From Ailurus styani (taxonomy: Eukaryota; Chordata; Mammalia; Carnivora; Ailuridae): DNA of 64,000 nt. The notes under the pieces were generated by a model. The model was given only the letters and a program-made list of their open reading frames with translations. It made no database searches and was not told the DNA's origin. Within the stretch, counting starts at the first letter, position 1. Each line of letters opens with the position of its first letter. Below are positions 22,870 to 31,850 of this stretch, in pieces. Made by a program: the position numbers and the translations under genes. The stretch covers positions 8,175,936 through 8,239,935 of the forward strand of contig LNAC01000001.1 in NCBI GenBank assembly GCA_002007465.1. The letters run 5' to 3'.

Positions 22870-23060
22870 AGCAGAAAGGACCCCTGAGAGATAATCCAGT
22901 ACAGAGGAGGAAACCGAGGCAGAGGCTGGGAGAGGGGCAGACTTGCCCAGAATCCACGACCAAGGAAGAGACAGTGGAGCAGGGTCAGATCCTGGGTATC
23001 AATAATGTCAGTGGGATTCCTCAGACCGACAGGCAGTGACCCCGAGTTTGGCATTTTCAT
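22870..23060 (-). repeat. MIR-like SINE fragment
   Basis: CAGTACAGAGGAGGAAACCG, AGGCAGAGGCTGGGAGAGG and ACTTGCCCAGAATCCACGA give the antisense MIR core. The head region is eroded. Confidence 0.5.
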
Positions 23061-23077
23061 GGAGGAGGAGCTATTGA

Positions 23078-23272
23078 GTTGTTAGATTTAGCAAACAAAA
23101 ATTCAGGACATCTGGTTAACTTTTAATTCAGGTAAACAATACTTTTTTTTTTTAGTATGGGTCTATCCCATATGGTGTTTGAGACATACTTACACTAAAA
23201 AGATTCATTTGTTGAGTATCTGAAATTCAAATTTAACAGGGCATCCTGAATTTTGTCTGGCAACCCTACGTG
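23078..23272. mobile_element. palindromic MITE-like DNA transposon fossil
   Basis: Left arm AGATTTAGCAAACAAAAATT, CAGGACATCTGGTTAACTTT, TAATTCAGGTAAACAA; right arm GTATCTGAAATTCAAATTTA, ACAGGGCATCCTGAATTTTG, TCTGGCAACCC. The arms are reverse complements with mismatches, and the centre (about 23140-23200) is itself a hairpin: GTATGGGTCTATCCCATATG, then GAGACATACTTACACTAAAA. This is a known mammalian arrangement of non-autonomous inverted-repeat transposons. I do not assign the family. Confidence 0.6.
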
Positions 23273-23514
23273 AGGGGACTTTCTTGGGGACAGGGACAGA
23301 GTCCGACACATCTCACCTCCCGCTCCTACAGCAACGGAAACCGTGGGAGGCACAGAGCAGGCCCCAGGTGGATGCATGTCTGCACGCTAACCTGGGAAAT
23401 AAAGTCAGTGGGCTCAAACGGCAGCCTAAAAGATCTAACTTGGAACCAAAGAAGAACCTGCTAAAAATGAAAATTTCCTTATGTTCTAGAAGGCTTTGCT
23501 GGAAGGAAGGAAGG

Positions 23515-23890
23515 GACAATGTGTTAACAAGTTACATGAACCAGGTGCTTTCTCCAGAGTGTCCCACTTAATCTTCCTAACCATCCCTCAAGACGTCTCC
23601 CCTGGTGTCCACATAAGGGCCTTGCCGAGGAGCCAGAGTGGAGCTTCTCCCAAAGTTACCAACAGCGGCCAGTCCCACGGGGCCATCACTACCCATGGCC
23701 GCCTGCCTTCTGGGCCCTGGGTCAGTTTATCCTAGTCACTCTTCGCAACAACCTTATAATTTTAATAGATGGTTCTCATTTTCCAGGGTGGAAACTGCAG
23801 CACAGAACAGTGAGGACACCCACCCGGAGTCACACAGCCGGGACGCGGCCAGCCATCAGCCCCGGGACCTCCCTGCTCTGAGCCTCCGTC
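23515..23890 (-). repeat. MIR SINE remnants (one or two copies)
   Basis: First part near 23540-23600: CCAGGTGCTTTCTCCAGAGT and CACTTAATCTTCCTAACCAT. Second part near 23735-23840: CTTCGCAACAACCTTATAAT, CATTTTCCAGGGTGGAAACT and CACCCGGAGTCACACAGCC. The gap of about 130 bases suggests two copies or an insertion. Confidence 0.65.
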
Positions 23891-24489
23891 ACACAGCCCT
23901 GCAGCCTTGACCACAGCTCACTGCCATCCGGACCCACTTGTCTCTGCAGTTCCTGCAAACGCAGCCACGCTCCGGGCAGAATGCAAAACCGAAATCCGCC
24001 CTCAGAGCAGAGGGCTCTGGCTTCCAGGCTGGCCCTGCTCCTCTCACCTGCACTTGCACAGCGGCAAGACGCTTCACATCTCTGATGTCTGCAAATCATT
24101 TCTGCCAAACTTGACTTCTGCTTGTACTTTGAAATGCCTTTCTAGGAAATTCCATTTCACAATAACGCTTGGAGGCCTCTTTAATTGCCAGTGATAATTC
24201 AACAGAAAACCACCACCACTCCTTGAGGACCCAAGTGCCAAGCACCCGGCCTAAACCCGACAGGGAAGAGGGATCAGCGCAGGGCGGGGCTGAGGACAGG
24301 TGCCATTTGCACAACCAGGTCTCCCAGAAATGATTCTTGACCTTGGCTTCCAAAAGGGTGGGAGTTTACTTGCTGAACTCTGCCCTCAGATGGCTGCCTT
24401 CACAGCCTGGTGCTACCACCGCCAGCCTGCCGGGGGGAGTCCCTCGCCTCCCCTACACCACAGCCTCTCATTCCACCCTCATAATGCAG
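23891..24489. other. single-copy DNA upstream of a candidate terminal exon
   Basis: GC-rich, with no recognised repeat. It ends in the pyrimidine-rich acceptor CCTCTCATTCCACCCTCATAATGCAG (read in two parts, 24464-24489). No second exon with a donor was found here on +. Confidence 0.4.
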
Positions 24490-24662
24490 ATCCAGTGCCC
24501 GATGAATATGAACAAAAAAATCAATCAAGAAATACTCCTGTTTCTGAACTCTACACTCCACCGTGCTATGAATTAGAATCACTATCCAGATATGAAAAAG
24601 GAGAACTTACCAGTGACTCAATGGAAACAATCTACCCCTTAACCAAAAATTATATTCCATAG
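24490..24662 (+). CDS. candidate terminal coding exon, unassigned
   Basis: A pyrimidine-rich 3' splice site ends with CAG at 24487-24489. The frame entering with intron phase 1 (split GAT codon) stays open for 57 codons to TAG at 24660-24662, although the DNA is AT-rich and stops should be frequent. The peptide is polar and tyrosine-rich: it begins DPVPDEYEQKNQ and has short segments SELYTPPCYELES, SRYEKGEL and ETIYPLTKNYIP. Several Tyr-x-x-hydrophobic or acidic-Tyr contexts resemble a cytoplasmic tail of a membrane receptor, which is inference only. An ATTAAA lies near 24850. I recognise no gene, no upstream exon is visible, and chance or a decayed exon is quite possible. Confidence 0.25.
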
Positions 24663-24778
24663 TATTAAGGTAGCAAGTAAAGGAATGAGACCTATAACAA
24701 ACAATACTAAACAGACTTATGAGAACATTACGACATTAGAAAATATACCCATTTCTGCATAAGAAAAATTGTCCACTA

Positions 24779-24820
24779 AGAGATAGTAACATATTAAAAA
24801 AAAAGAGATAGTAACATATT
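24779..24820. repeat. A-run flanked by a 17-bp direct repeat
   Basis: AGAGATAGTAACATATT occurs twice, separated only by a run of A. This is the footprint expected of an L1-driven insertion truncated to its poly(A), or of a simple tandem duplication. Confidence 0.8.
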
Positions 24821-24854
24821 TGTGTTGTGTTTTTTCATATGTTCTTTTCATTAA

Positions 24855-25194
24855 ATGGCACGAGGGCATGTCACCCCTGTCTGTCCCAGGTCTGATCAAA
24901 GACCTAAGACCGAAAGCAGATCAAAGACCCGCCACTCACAGATTTGGTCCTCCTCTCTGGCTGAGCCAATGAGAGCCTGGCCTGGAGAACGTCGCTCCAG
25001 AACTCTAGAGTCACCATACAGCAATCCCCCCCAGGCTCACCCATGCCTGGTTGATACCCGCTTCCCCACGGGCCGGAAAGCAGCCCACTCCACAGTCACG
25101 GCCCCTGAGCGACACCACTGCTGGATCCCACAGGTATCAGAACACCGGTCGCACACCTGCAGCCCCAGCTCACCTTGCCCTTGCTAGCACAGAA
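24855..25194. other. single-copy DNA, nothing recognised
   Basis: GC-rich after 24950. A 110-codon and an overlapping 157-codon + frame extend into the LTR remnant and have no recognisable domain. Confidence 0.45.
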
Positions 25195-25640
25195 CCTGCC
25201 CTCCTGCTCCTCCAGTGCCCACTTGCCTCATTTGCAGACCAGGACCTTCCACCAGATGCCTGTGTTCGTCTCCTGTGTCTGCTGTCATCCAAGATCACAC
25301 ACGGGGTACCTCACACAAGAGAGAGTGAGGCCAGAAGGCTGAAAGCTGAGTGCCAGCAGGCCTGTGCCCCCTTTGGAGGCTCCAGAAGTCCATCACTGGC
25401 CCCTTCCAGCTTCTGGGGGCCCCTTGCATTTCTCGGCCAATGGCTACGTCACTCCAGTCTCTGCCTCTATCTTCACGCTGCCTTCTGCTCTTCTGTGTCA
25501 AATTCTCCTCTGTCCCTCCTCTAAACACACCTGTGAGTGCATGTAGCCCCACCCAGATAATCCAAGAGAGTCTCCCCATCTCGAGGTCCTTAACTCGATT
25601 GTATCTGGAAAGATCCTTTTTCACCTCCCACATTGTAGGG
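25195..25640 (-). repeat. MaLR-type LTR-like remnant, antisense
   Basis: Reverse-complement landmarks: CACTCCAGTCTCTGCCTCTA, CACCCAGATAATCCAAGAGA, GTCTCCCCATCTCGAGGTCC, TTAACTCGATTGTATCTGGA. These correspond to the MLT1-like order seen in sense at 14690. A 204-codon - frame spans this and the L1 and is not a gene. Confidence 0.55.
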
Positions 25641-26470
25641 CGGCTGTCATCAAAAAGACAGGAGAATAAACATCGGCGAGGATATGGAGAAAAGGGAATC
25701 CACATGCACTGTCGGTGGGGATGGACACTGGTACAGCACCTATGGAAACAGGATGGAGGTTCCTCAAAAAACAAAAATAAAAATAAAACTACCGGCCGAT
25801 CCAGCAATCCCACTTCCGGGTATCTGTCTAAAGAAAATGGAATCGCTCTCCCAAAGAGACATAGGTGGCTCCATGTTCCTTCCAGCATTACTGACAGTAG
25901 CCAAGACACAGAAACAACCTAAGTGTCCATCCATGGACGAATGGGTAAAGGCAACATGGTCTATGTGTACAGTGGGACACTATCCCGCCATAAAAAAGGA
26001 ACTCCTGCCATTTGCAGCAACACGGATGGACCTCAAGGGCGTGATGCTCAGCGAAGTAAGTCAGACAGAGAAAGACAAACACCATACGATCTCACACGAG
26101 GATTCTTCAAAAACCCAATTCAGAGGAACAGAGAACAGACGGGTGGTTGCCAGAGGCAGGGGATGGTGGGGGGGGGGGAACTGGGTCAAGGGTCAAGGTG
26201 GTAAAAGGGTTCAAACTTCCAGTTACAGGTTGCGGGGATGTAATAAGGTACAACATGGTGACCACAGCTGACAATATCCTGTATTGGGAAGTTGCTAAGA
26301 GAAGACTCTAAAAGTCCTCATCACAGGGGAGAAAATTGTGTAGCTGTGTGAGGAGGTGGATGCTACATCTGCGGCAACCATATCCCAATATAGACAACGA
26401 TCAAATCATGATGTTGCACGGCCTTAAGCTTATATAATGTTGTATCTCAATGAAACTGGAAAAAAAGAAA
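25640..26470 (+). repeat. old L1 3' end with ORF2 C-terminal remnant
   Basis: A + frame from about 25684 translates into recognisable L1 ORF2 C-terminus: DPAIPLPGICLKK, AKTQKQPKCPSMDEW, PAIKKELLPFAATRMDL and LSEVSQTEKDK follow the family order 'DPAIPLLGIYPK...KQPKCPSTDEW...AIKKNEI.PFAATWMDLE...LSEVSQKEKDK'. The 3' UTR follows (GGTTGCCAGAGGCAG, AATAAGGTACAACATGGTGA) and ends in an A-rich run near 26468. Reverse transcriptase and endonuclease domains are absent, so it is 5'-truncated and dead. Confidence 0.92.
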
Positions 26471-26875
26471 GAAAAAGAAAAAAAAGACCCTTTTGCCTTA
26501 CAAGTAATGCTCACAGGTTCCAGGGAGGAGGACATGGTAACTTTAGGGGGCACCCCTGGGCCTACGCTCAAGGCCCCAAGGAGGGCAGATCTGGAGAGAG
26601 GTCTCCCCTTTCTCTGGCCAGCCACCTCTGCATTCACTTCTCCCCTGTGATTTTGTGCAAAGCACAACTTCCCTAAGTGAACCTTAAGCACACACATGCT
26701 TGGTGGCGTAAGGATGTCGGCGTCATCATAACCCACAGGATGGAAATCCACAGCATGGCCTGCTGTTCCCACCCCACCCTCCAGATAATCGAGAGGAATC
26801 CGATGGACCCTCGGATCCCAGAGGAAAACAAAGTCCAATATGAAGGGCTGGCTCCTTAGGCAGCGAGAGGTCTTA
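26471..26875. other. single-copy DNA, nothing recognised
   Basis: A 145-codon antisense frame crosses from here into the L1 tail and is not supported as a gene. No regulatory architecture seen. Confidence 0.5.
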
Positions 26876-26879
26876 CCAC

Positions 26880-27005
26880 CACCCCCGGACGGACCCTCAG
26901 CAGTTAATCCCGAGAAGGCAGGAGCTATTCTTACATTTTACAGACAAGGAAACGGGCTTCACAAGTGAACTGGACTGCTGCAGAGTCTGGACTGGAACCC
27001 TAATG
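26880..27005 (-). repeat. MIR SINE fragment
   Basis: GCAGGAGCTATTCTTACATT, TTACAGACAAGGAAACGGGC and GTCTGGACTGGAACCC in antisense MIR order. Confidence 0.6.
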
Positions 27006-27186
27006 CCAGAGAAGGGGGCCAAAGGGGTGCCTTCCTGGCTGACGTCTTTGGAGAAGAGATGTTTCCAAGCTCTGAGGAAAACCCCTCACCCTCGTTTCCC
27101 CCAGAGTTTCTCTCTGGGAGGGATTTCACCTCTGGAATATCTCCCAATCTTTGGTTTGACACTATTTCAGAAAGAAGAAATCCTAT

Positions 27187-27230
27187 CCAGATACTACACT
27201 TGATCTTAGTCAAAAGGTCGAGAAGCGATT
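27187..27230 (-). pseudogene. RNU2P: U2 snRNA retropseudogene, 3'-truncated
   Basis: Read on -, the segment starts ATCGCTTCTCGACCTTTTGA and continues CTAAGATCAAGTGTAGTATC, which is the 5' end of U2 snRNA with two G-to-A changes (GGCC to GACC, GGCT to GACT). It stops after about 41 nt, before the branch-point-recognition region of the full-length 187-190-nt RNA. The 11-bp direct repeat AGAAATCCTAT at 27176-27186 and 27231-27241 flanks it exactly. No A-tail is present. This is the structure of short U2 pseudogenes made by reverse transcription and insertion. It lacks the U2 promoter and is non-functional. Confidence 0.93.
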
Positions 27231-27244
27231 AGAAATCCTATTCA

Positions 27245-27999
27245 GAAGCCAAAAAATGGGATGGATGAGGAAACAGGTCCTTCTACTGCAGTCCTCCCGG
27301 GCCCCGTTCCACCCCTCCTGGACTGTGGGGCCAGGGGCTCAAGAGTCCCCTTAAGTGAGCGAGGGAGCCTTCCCAGCTGCCCTGCCGCTCCTGGCCTTGC
27401 CCCCTGCCGCCCCTCTGAAGGCCCCAAAAGCTGTGTGAATGCTGGCCGGGGGTGGGGTCGGGAGGCAGAGGTGGACCCCTCCTTCTCCATCTCTGTTTAT
27501 GAACCTGCGCTCGGAGCCAGCCCATCCTGAATCCCTCCCAGGCCCAGAAGGGGCATGTGGAACCCCCAAGCTCATCACCCCTTAGGAAGGCCCTCACCCC
27601 TTAGCCCAACTTGGGTTGGCTTCTCAATGGGAAAGAAGGGAACCGTGTGTTGGAGAGGGAGGCGCTGAGAGGATCCTGGAAGATTGGAAAATGGATTTCA
27701 GTTTTTCTTAATTAACCAAAGCCAGGTGTGCTGTTCCTTGAGGTCTAATGGGTTTGTGTCTTCCGCCTTGCAGGTTTGGCCGTTTAAAACTGACCCCCAG
27801 TCCTCCCCTGACAAGAGGCCCCTTGTAATGTCGCCAAGCAGCTCTCGGGGCCTGGCAGCAAACCCCACAATCCACATACTTGCACCTCCCCAGCTCCCTC
27901 CCACCCGCCAGCCCCTTCCCTGCCGGCAGCCACGTAATTGCAGAAGGAAAGGGGGGGCCGCTTGTTTGCCGCCTCATCCAGGAATGATTAAAGGTAGAA
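27245..27999. other. GC-rich single-copy DNA, nothing recognised
   Basis: Several overlapping frames on both strands (89-135 codons) reflect composition. A good acceptor-like GGGTTTGTGTCTTCCGCCTTGCAG (read in parts, ends near 27773) leads into an open + frame of about 100 codons ending at 28091, with no donor and no known family. I regard it as unproven. Confidence 0.35.
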
Positions 28000-29680
28000 G
28001 TTTTTCAGGCATTAGCGACAGAAAGAGTATAGTTAAAGCTGCTTTAAAAAGGGAGAGGCATATAAAGAGATGGTACTCAAAGCACTATTAAAAGCATCAT
28101 GCTTGTTAAAACCAGTAAAAAGGCAGGGAATAGGCGACGGAAAGGCAGCTTCCTCTCCAATTACGGCAAGGGGCACACACCTTGAAGGTCCCTTTGAATT
28201 GTGGCCGCCAGCCCCCAGCCCTCCCCTCCCCTGCCGCCCCCTCCGCACGGCCATTCATGGGTACATTAGGGAGGAGGCAGAGGGTGACAATGCTCCCCCA
28301 AGTTCACTTCTCGCTTGTTACGGGCGACCCATTTAGAGCTGAATGACCGTGTTCAGAGACAGCTCTAAATGACGCCCTCCACCTCTTCACGAAGCCACTT
28401 GGTTTTGTCTTTTTTTTTTTTCTCCCCTGTATCCTGGAGAAATAATTGATAAACCCAACGGCTGTCCACCTTAAAGCAGGGCGCCTCCCTCGCCACCTGG
28501 TTAAAATTCCTCCTTTTCCCACCTCCCGACATCCATTCTGCTCTGCGCTGTTTAAACAATACTTCATCAAATGCAGCCTGGAGCAAATAAGAAAGCTCAG
28601 TAGAGTAAATAAAAAGTCAAAAAAAAAATCACCGGCTGGAGGGTAAGTACTTTTATTCCTGTACTTTCATTGCCTGGGGAATTATTATTCCATGGCCCGA
28701 TCTGGGAGGGAGGGAGGGCCGAGGAGGGCCGTGTTATTCACAGAATGGATTGCTTCTCTCCCTTTCACTCCTCTGCCTCTCGAGAGCCCACTGATTACAA
28801 CCAAGTGTGGCCATCCATTCCGTCTTATTGACAAAGGTCCTTAATTACCGCGGCAGCAGTAATACCTGCTATTAAATTCTGCTAAACAGAGGCCACAAAT
28901 TAGCTGTGGATCTCAGGCACCTTTTGTGTGTAATTACGGGGAGTGGGGTTGACGGGGAGGCCGTTTAACTGACCCCAGCCAGAGCAGTGGGGGAACCTTT
29001 GTTTATCACCTGTGGTGGGGGCCAAAATGTGAAATTAAAAGCTCTCCATCAGCTGAAGGCCTTCGGAAGGCCCAGGGGAAGAAGAAGAAGGGGGGAAAAG
29101 AAAAAAGCAACAGGCCAAGCAAACTGTGCTTCCCGGTGTTTATCAGCATTTTGCTTGACTGCAATTTACACTGACAGTTGATTAACCAAAGCTCGGCTAA
29201 TTCTGCAGGTTTCAGTAATGCAAACCCCAACATGGCAGAAATTTAGGCCACATTTTAAGGTATATTCTATATTTCACAAAGGCCTTTAACCTGCACTTAA
29301 GAGCCTGTTTAATGCAATTGCAAACCATAAACACCTGTCACTTACATTCTGCACTTTTCACATCGCGCCTTCTGGAGACCCTGGATTAATGAAAACCATT
29401 CCAAATATGGTACCTCTCATCTGCAGCCAGCCCGATTTATAAATTCAATCCTGCCGCCTACTTGGTGTTTCATTGAAGGCAATTACTTTGGGGGAAATTT
29501 CATTTAAATATATTCAACTTTCCTTTCCATTAAGGTAGAGGTAGGGTTGGGCGCCCTGAGCAGGCCGCGCACAACGAGTGGTCAGAATGCAATAACTTAA
29601 CACAAAACACTTAACATCAAGATAATTAAATCTCATTAAGGTTTTAATCACTCTGAATGGAGGCTATTAAAATTCATGGA
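28000..29680. other. 1.7-kb single-copy block, strongest conserved non-coding candidate
   Basis: The interval has no transposon or satellite over 1.7 kb in a repeat-dense window. It carries many short cores: CAATTTACACTGACAGTTGA near 29162, GCTCGGCTAATTCTGC near 29191, GCAATTGCAAACCATAAACA near 29315, CATTTAAATATATTCAAC near 29501, ATCAAGATAATTAAATCTCA near 29617, and GGTCCTTAATTACCGCGGCA near 28836. No frame has a recognisable protein. The texture suits a developmental enhancer cluster. Confidence 0.42.
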
Positions 29681-30034
29681 GTTCGTGGCACACTACAGAC
29701 AATGGGCCCTGGGCCCTGAACAAGTCTGGAAAGCCCACTGTCTAGCTTTGGTCCCAGGAAACGAGGAACTGAGGGCGGCGAAGCTTTTTCCCCAACAACC
29801 CACAGACAATAACCAGTTCTTGGACAGAGGGGTCTGGGGGTCCCTCAAAGATGGGGTGCCCCAGTCCCAGGCGAGTATTTAACTGGTTCTGTGCCCCACC
29901 CACTAGCCCTCCATATTTCGTGTTGGTGCCCACTGTAACTGCTACTCATGTAATCACAGAGGGCTTTACACAGACGGCACTTGGTCCCATGCGCTTCACA
30001 GGTGAGGTAGAACTTGAGGCCCAAGATAATAGTC
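29681..30034. other. single-copy DNA, nothing recognised
   Basis: Frames up to 92 codons show no family. The right end grades into the L2 fragment. Confidence 0.5.
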
Positions 30035-30290
30035 AGCTCCTTGCTCAGGTCTGGACTCAAACACTGCTTCCTCTGGGAAGCGTTTGCTGACTCTAGGCAA
30101 ACAGATGCTCTCTCTCTCAGCACAGAGGAGAGAAGGCTCCTCTAAGGTCATTATCTTATTACATGGTAATTACTTGTTTGACATTCTTCCCATAATACAC
30201 TGAGTCCCATGGAGGGAGAGACAATGTTTTTCTCATATTCTCATATTCCTCATATTCTAGTCGATGTAACTATGGGTGTTTAATAATGAG
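30035..30290 (+). repeat. L2 LINE 3'-region fragment
   Basis: CAGGTCTGGACTCAAACACT, CTCTGGGAAGCGTTTGCTGA, GAGTCCCATGGAGGGAGAGA and CAATGTTTTTCTCATATT keep the L2 order 'caggtctcagctcaaatgtcacct...gccttccctgac...gagggcagggac...'. Confidence 0.6.
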
Positions 30291-30292
30291 GG

Positions 30293-30612
30293 ACATAGAT
30301 GGACAGATGAACAGTAGATAGATGAATGGATGGACAGTCAGACAGATAGATGATGGATGGACAGGTGGATAGATGTTTGGATGGATGAACAGATGTCTGG
30401 ATAGGATGGATGGATGGATGGATGTTTGGATGGACTACATGGACAGATGGATGGCTGGATGGACAGACAGATGCACAGATGGATTAGTGGACAATGGAAT
30501 GCATGTTTGGATGGATGGATGGATGGATGGATGGATAAAAGGACAGATGGGTGATTGGGAAGACAGGTTAATGGCTGAGTAGACAAACAGATGGCTAGAT
30601 AAATAAATGAAT
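30293..30612. repeat. GGAT/GATG-type interrupted tetranucleotide satellite
   Basis: About 320 bases of GGATGGAT, GGACAGAT and GATAGATG units with frequent interruptions. The longest pure runs are near 30405-30420 and 30510-30535. It generates open frames on both strands (for example Trp/Met/Asp-rich on +) that are artefacts. Confidence 0.95.
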
Positions 30613-31270
30613 GGGAAGCTAAACAGTTGAACACAAATGACCTAGGGTCACAATGAAGCGAAGTTGAGGCCTCTTGACTCCATTCCTCTTTTCACTCTGC
30701 CTATTGTTCTCTCCTTCACATGCACAGCTCAGCTCATTCTCTTTCCTTAGACTGGAGTAACCTTGTATTGCTCTTCCGATGCATACTGAGTCCTCAGATC
30801 CCTTCCAGAGTCTGCCATATATTTTTTTATCATGATAATGGATTTTCTCTTACTTCTTCACACAATCTCATTGACTCATTCAACAACTCAGTCAGCATCT
30901 CCTCTGATAGGAAGGGTGCCCTTCGTGGAGGGTCCAGAGGTCCCAGTCTCTGCCCCGATACTTTAGTCTAGGAAATTAGCCTAAACTTCATGGCAGAGCA
31001 GGCCAGAAGGAGGGTGATAACCTGGCTAGTAACAGGATGAAATCTACCCCCTTTCCTTACACAGCATGATGGGGCCCCACCAGGTCCTCTGGTCCAATTT
31101 CCTCTAGACAAAATGGTGCCTACTGAAAACACCTCCTTCGGAATCCATTCTTTCGTTCATTCATCTTACCAGTTAATCTCTTCTTACTAGGCAAGATTCC
31201 TCCTCCGATACGTATGCCAAGCAAAAACTGGAGAAAGTTTACAATTCAATAGGGCAAATGCTGAAAAAGA
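30613..31270. other. single-copy DNA, nothing recognised
   Basis: Mixed composition with short frames and no recognised repeat family. Confidence 0.5.
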
Positions 31271-31273
31271 GGT

Positions 31274-31278
31274 AAAAA

Positions 31279-31323
<45 letters not shown>

Positions 31324-31325
31324 TA
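31274..31325. repeat. A-run plus (TA)n/(CA)n microsatellite
   Basis: An A-run of about 14 is followed by about 13 TA units and then ACACACACAT. The compound form suggests the tail of an eroded retroelement, but no head was recognised. Confidence 0.95.
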
Positions 31326-31619
31326 TATGGAGGGCATGCTCTGGGAGCCCGGGCAGCAAGTCTTGAGGACAGACAGGAATTGGCTAGGCAAAGATGGAAA
31401 GACAAGTCCAGTCCCAGCAGATGGCCACATCAACCTGAAAAAGCTAAGTGAGTCTGCACAAAGGGGAAGTGAAGCCACAGAACCATCACAGGGGAAAGCT
31501 CAAAACCAGTGGGCCAGGAGCCCCAGCACAGTTGCCCTTGGCCCCTGTGTGGTCCCACAAGTCAAGGGCTAATTGCACGGGCTCTGATGGGAAGGGTGTC
31601 ACAGGCCCAAGGAAGAGCT

Positions 31620-31850
31620 TCAGGCAAAGGCTGGAGGAAATGCAAGAGTTTGGGTCATCTGGGCTGCCAGATGAGGAAAGTGGAAAAGAAGAAGGTCATC
31701 AGGCCCCCTTCAGAGGGCCCTGAATGCCCGGCCGGGGGACTGGTCTTGATTCTGCAGGGGGAAAAAAAAACAACAACAAAGAGTTTTTAGCAAGGGAGTG
31801 ATATGATCAGTTTGAGAAAACAGACTTTTCATTTCAGCCTGTTCACTCAG
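31620..31850 (-). repeat. L2 LINE fragment
   Basis: CAGGCAAAGGCTGGAGGAAA and TTTTTAGCAAGGGAGTGATA followed by TGATCAGTTTGAGAAAACAG match the antisense L2 segment that typically reads 'aagcaggggagtgacatgatctgat'. Confidence 0.5.

Noticed and set aside
25295..25909. 204-codon - frame and 190/195-codon + frames
   Set aside because: They lie in an LTR remnant and an L1 3' end. The + frame is the decayed ORF2 C-terminus, not a host gene.
27750..28091. acceptor CTTCCGCCTTGCAG with about 100 open codons after it
   Set aside because: No donor and no recognisable protein; the GC-rich composition explains the open frame. Kept only as a remark.
30293..30612. CRISPR-like or minisatellite array, and the frames inside it
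   Set aside because: Units are 4-bp GGAT/GATG types with irregular interruptions and no unique spacers; this is an ordinary mammalian satellite.
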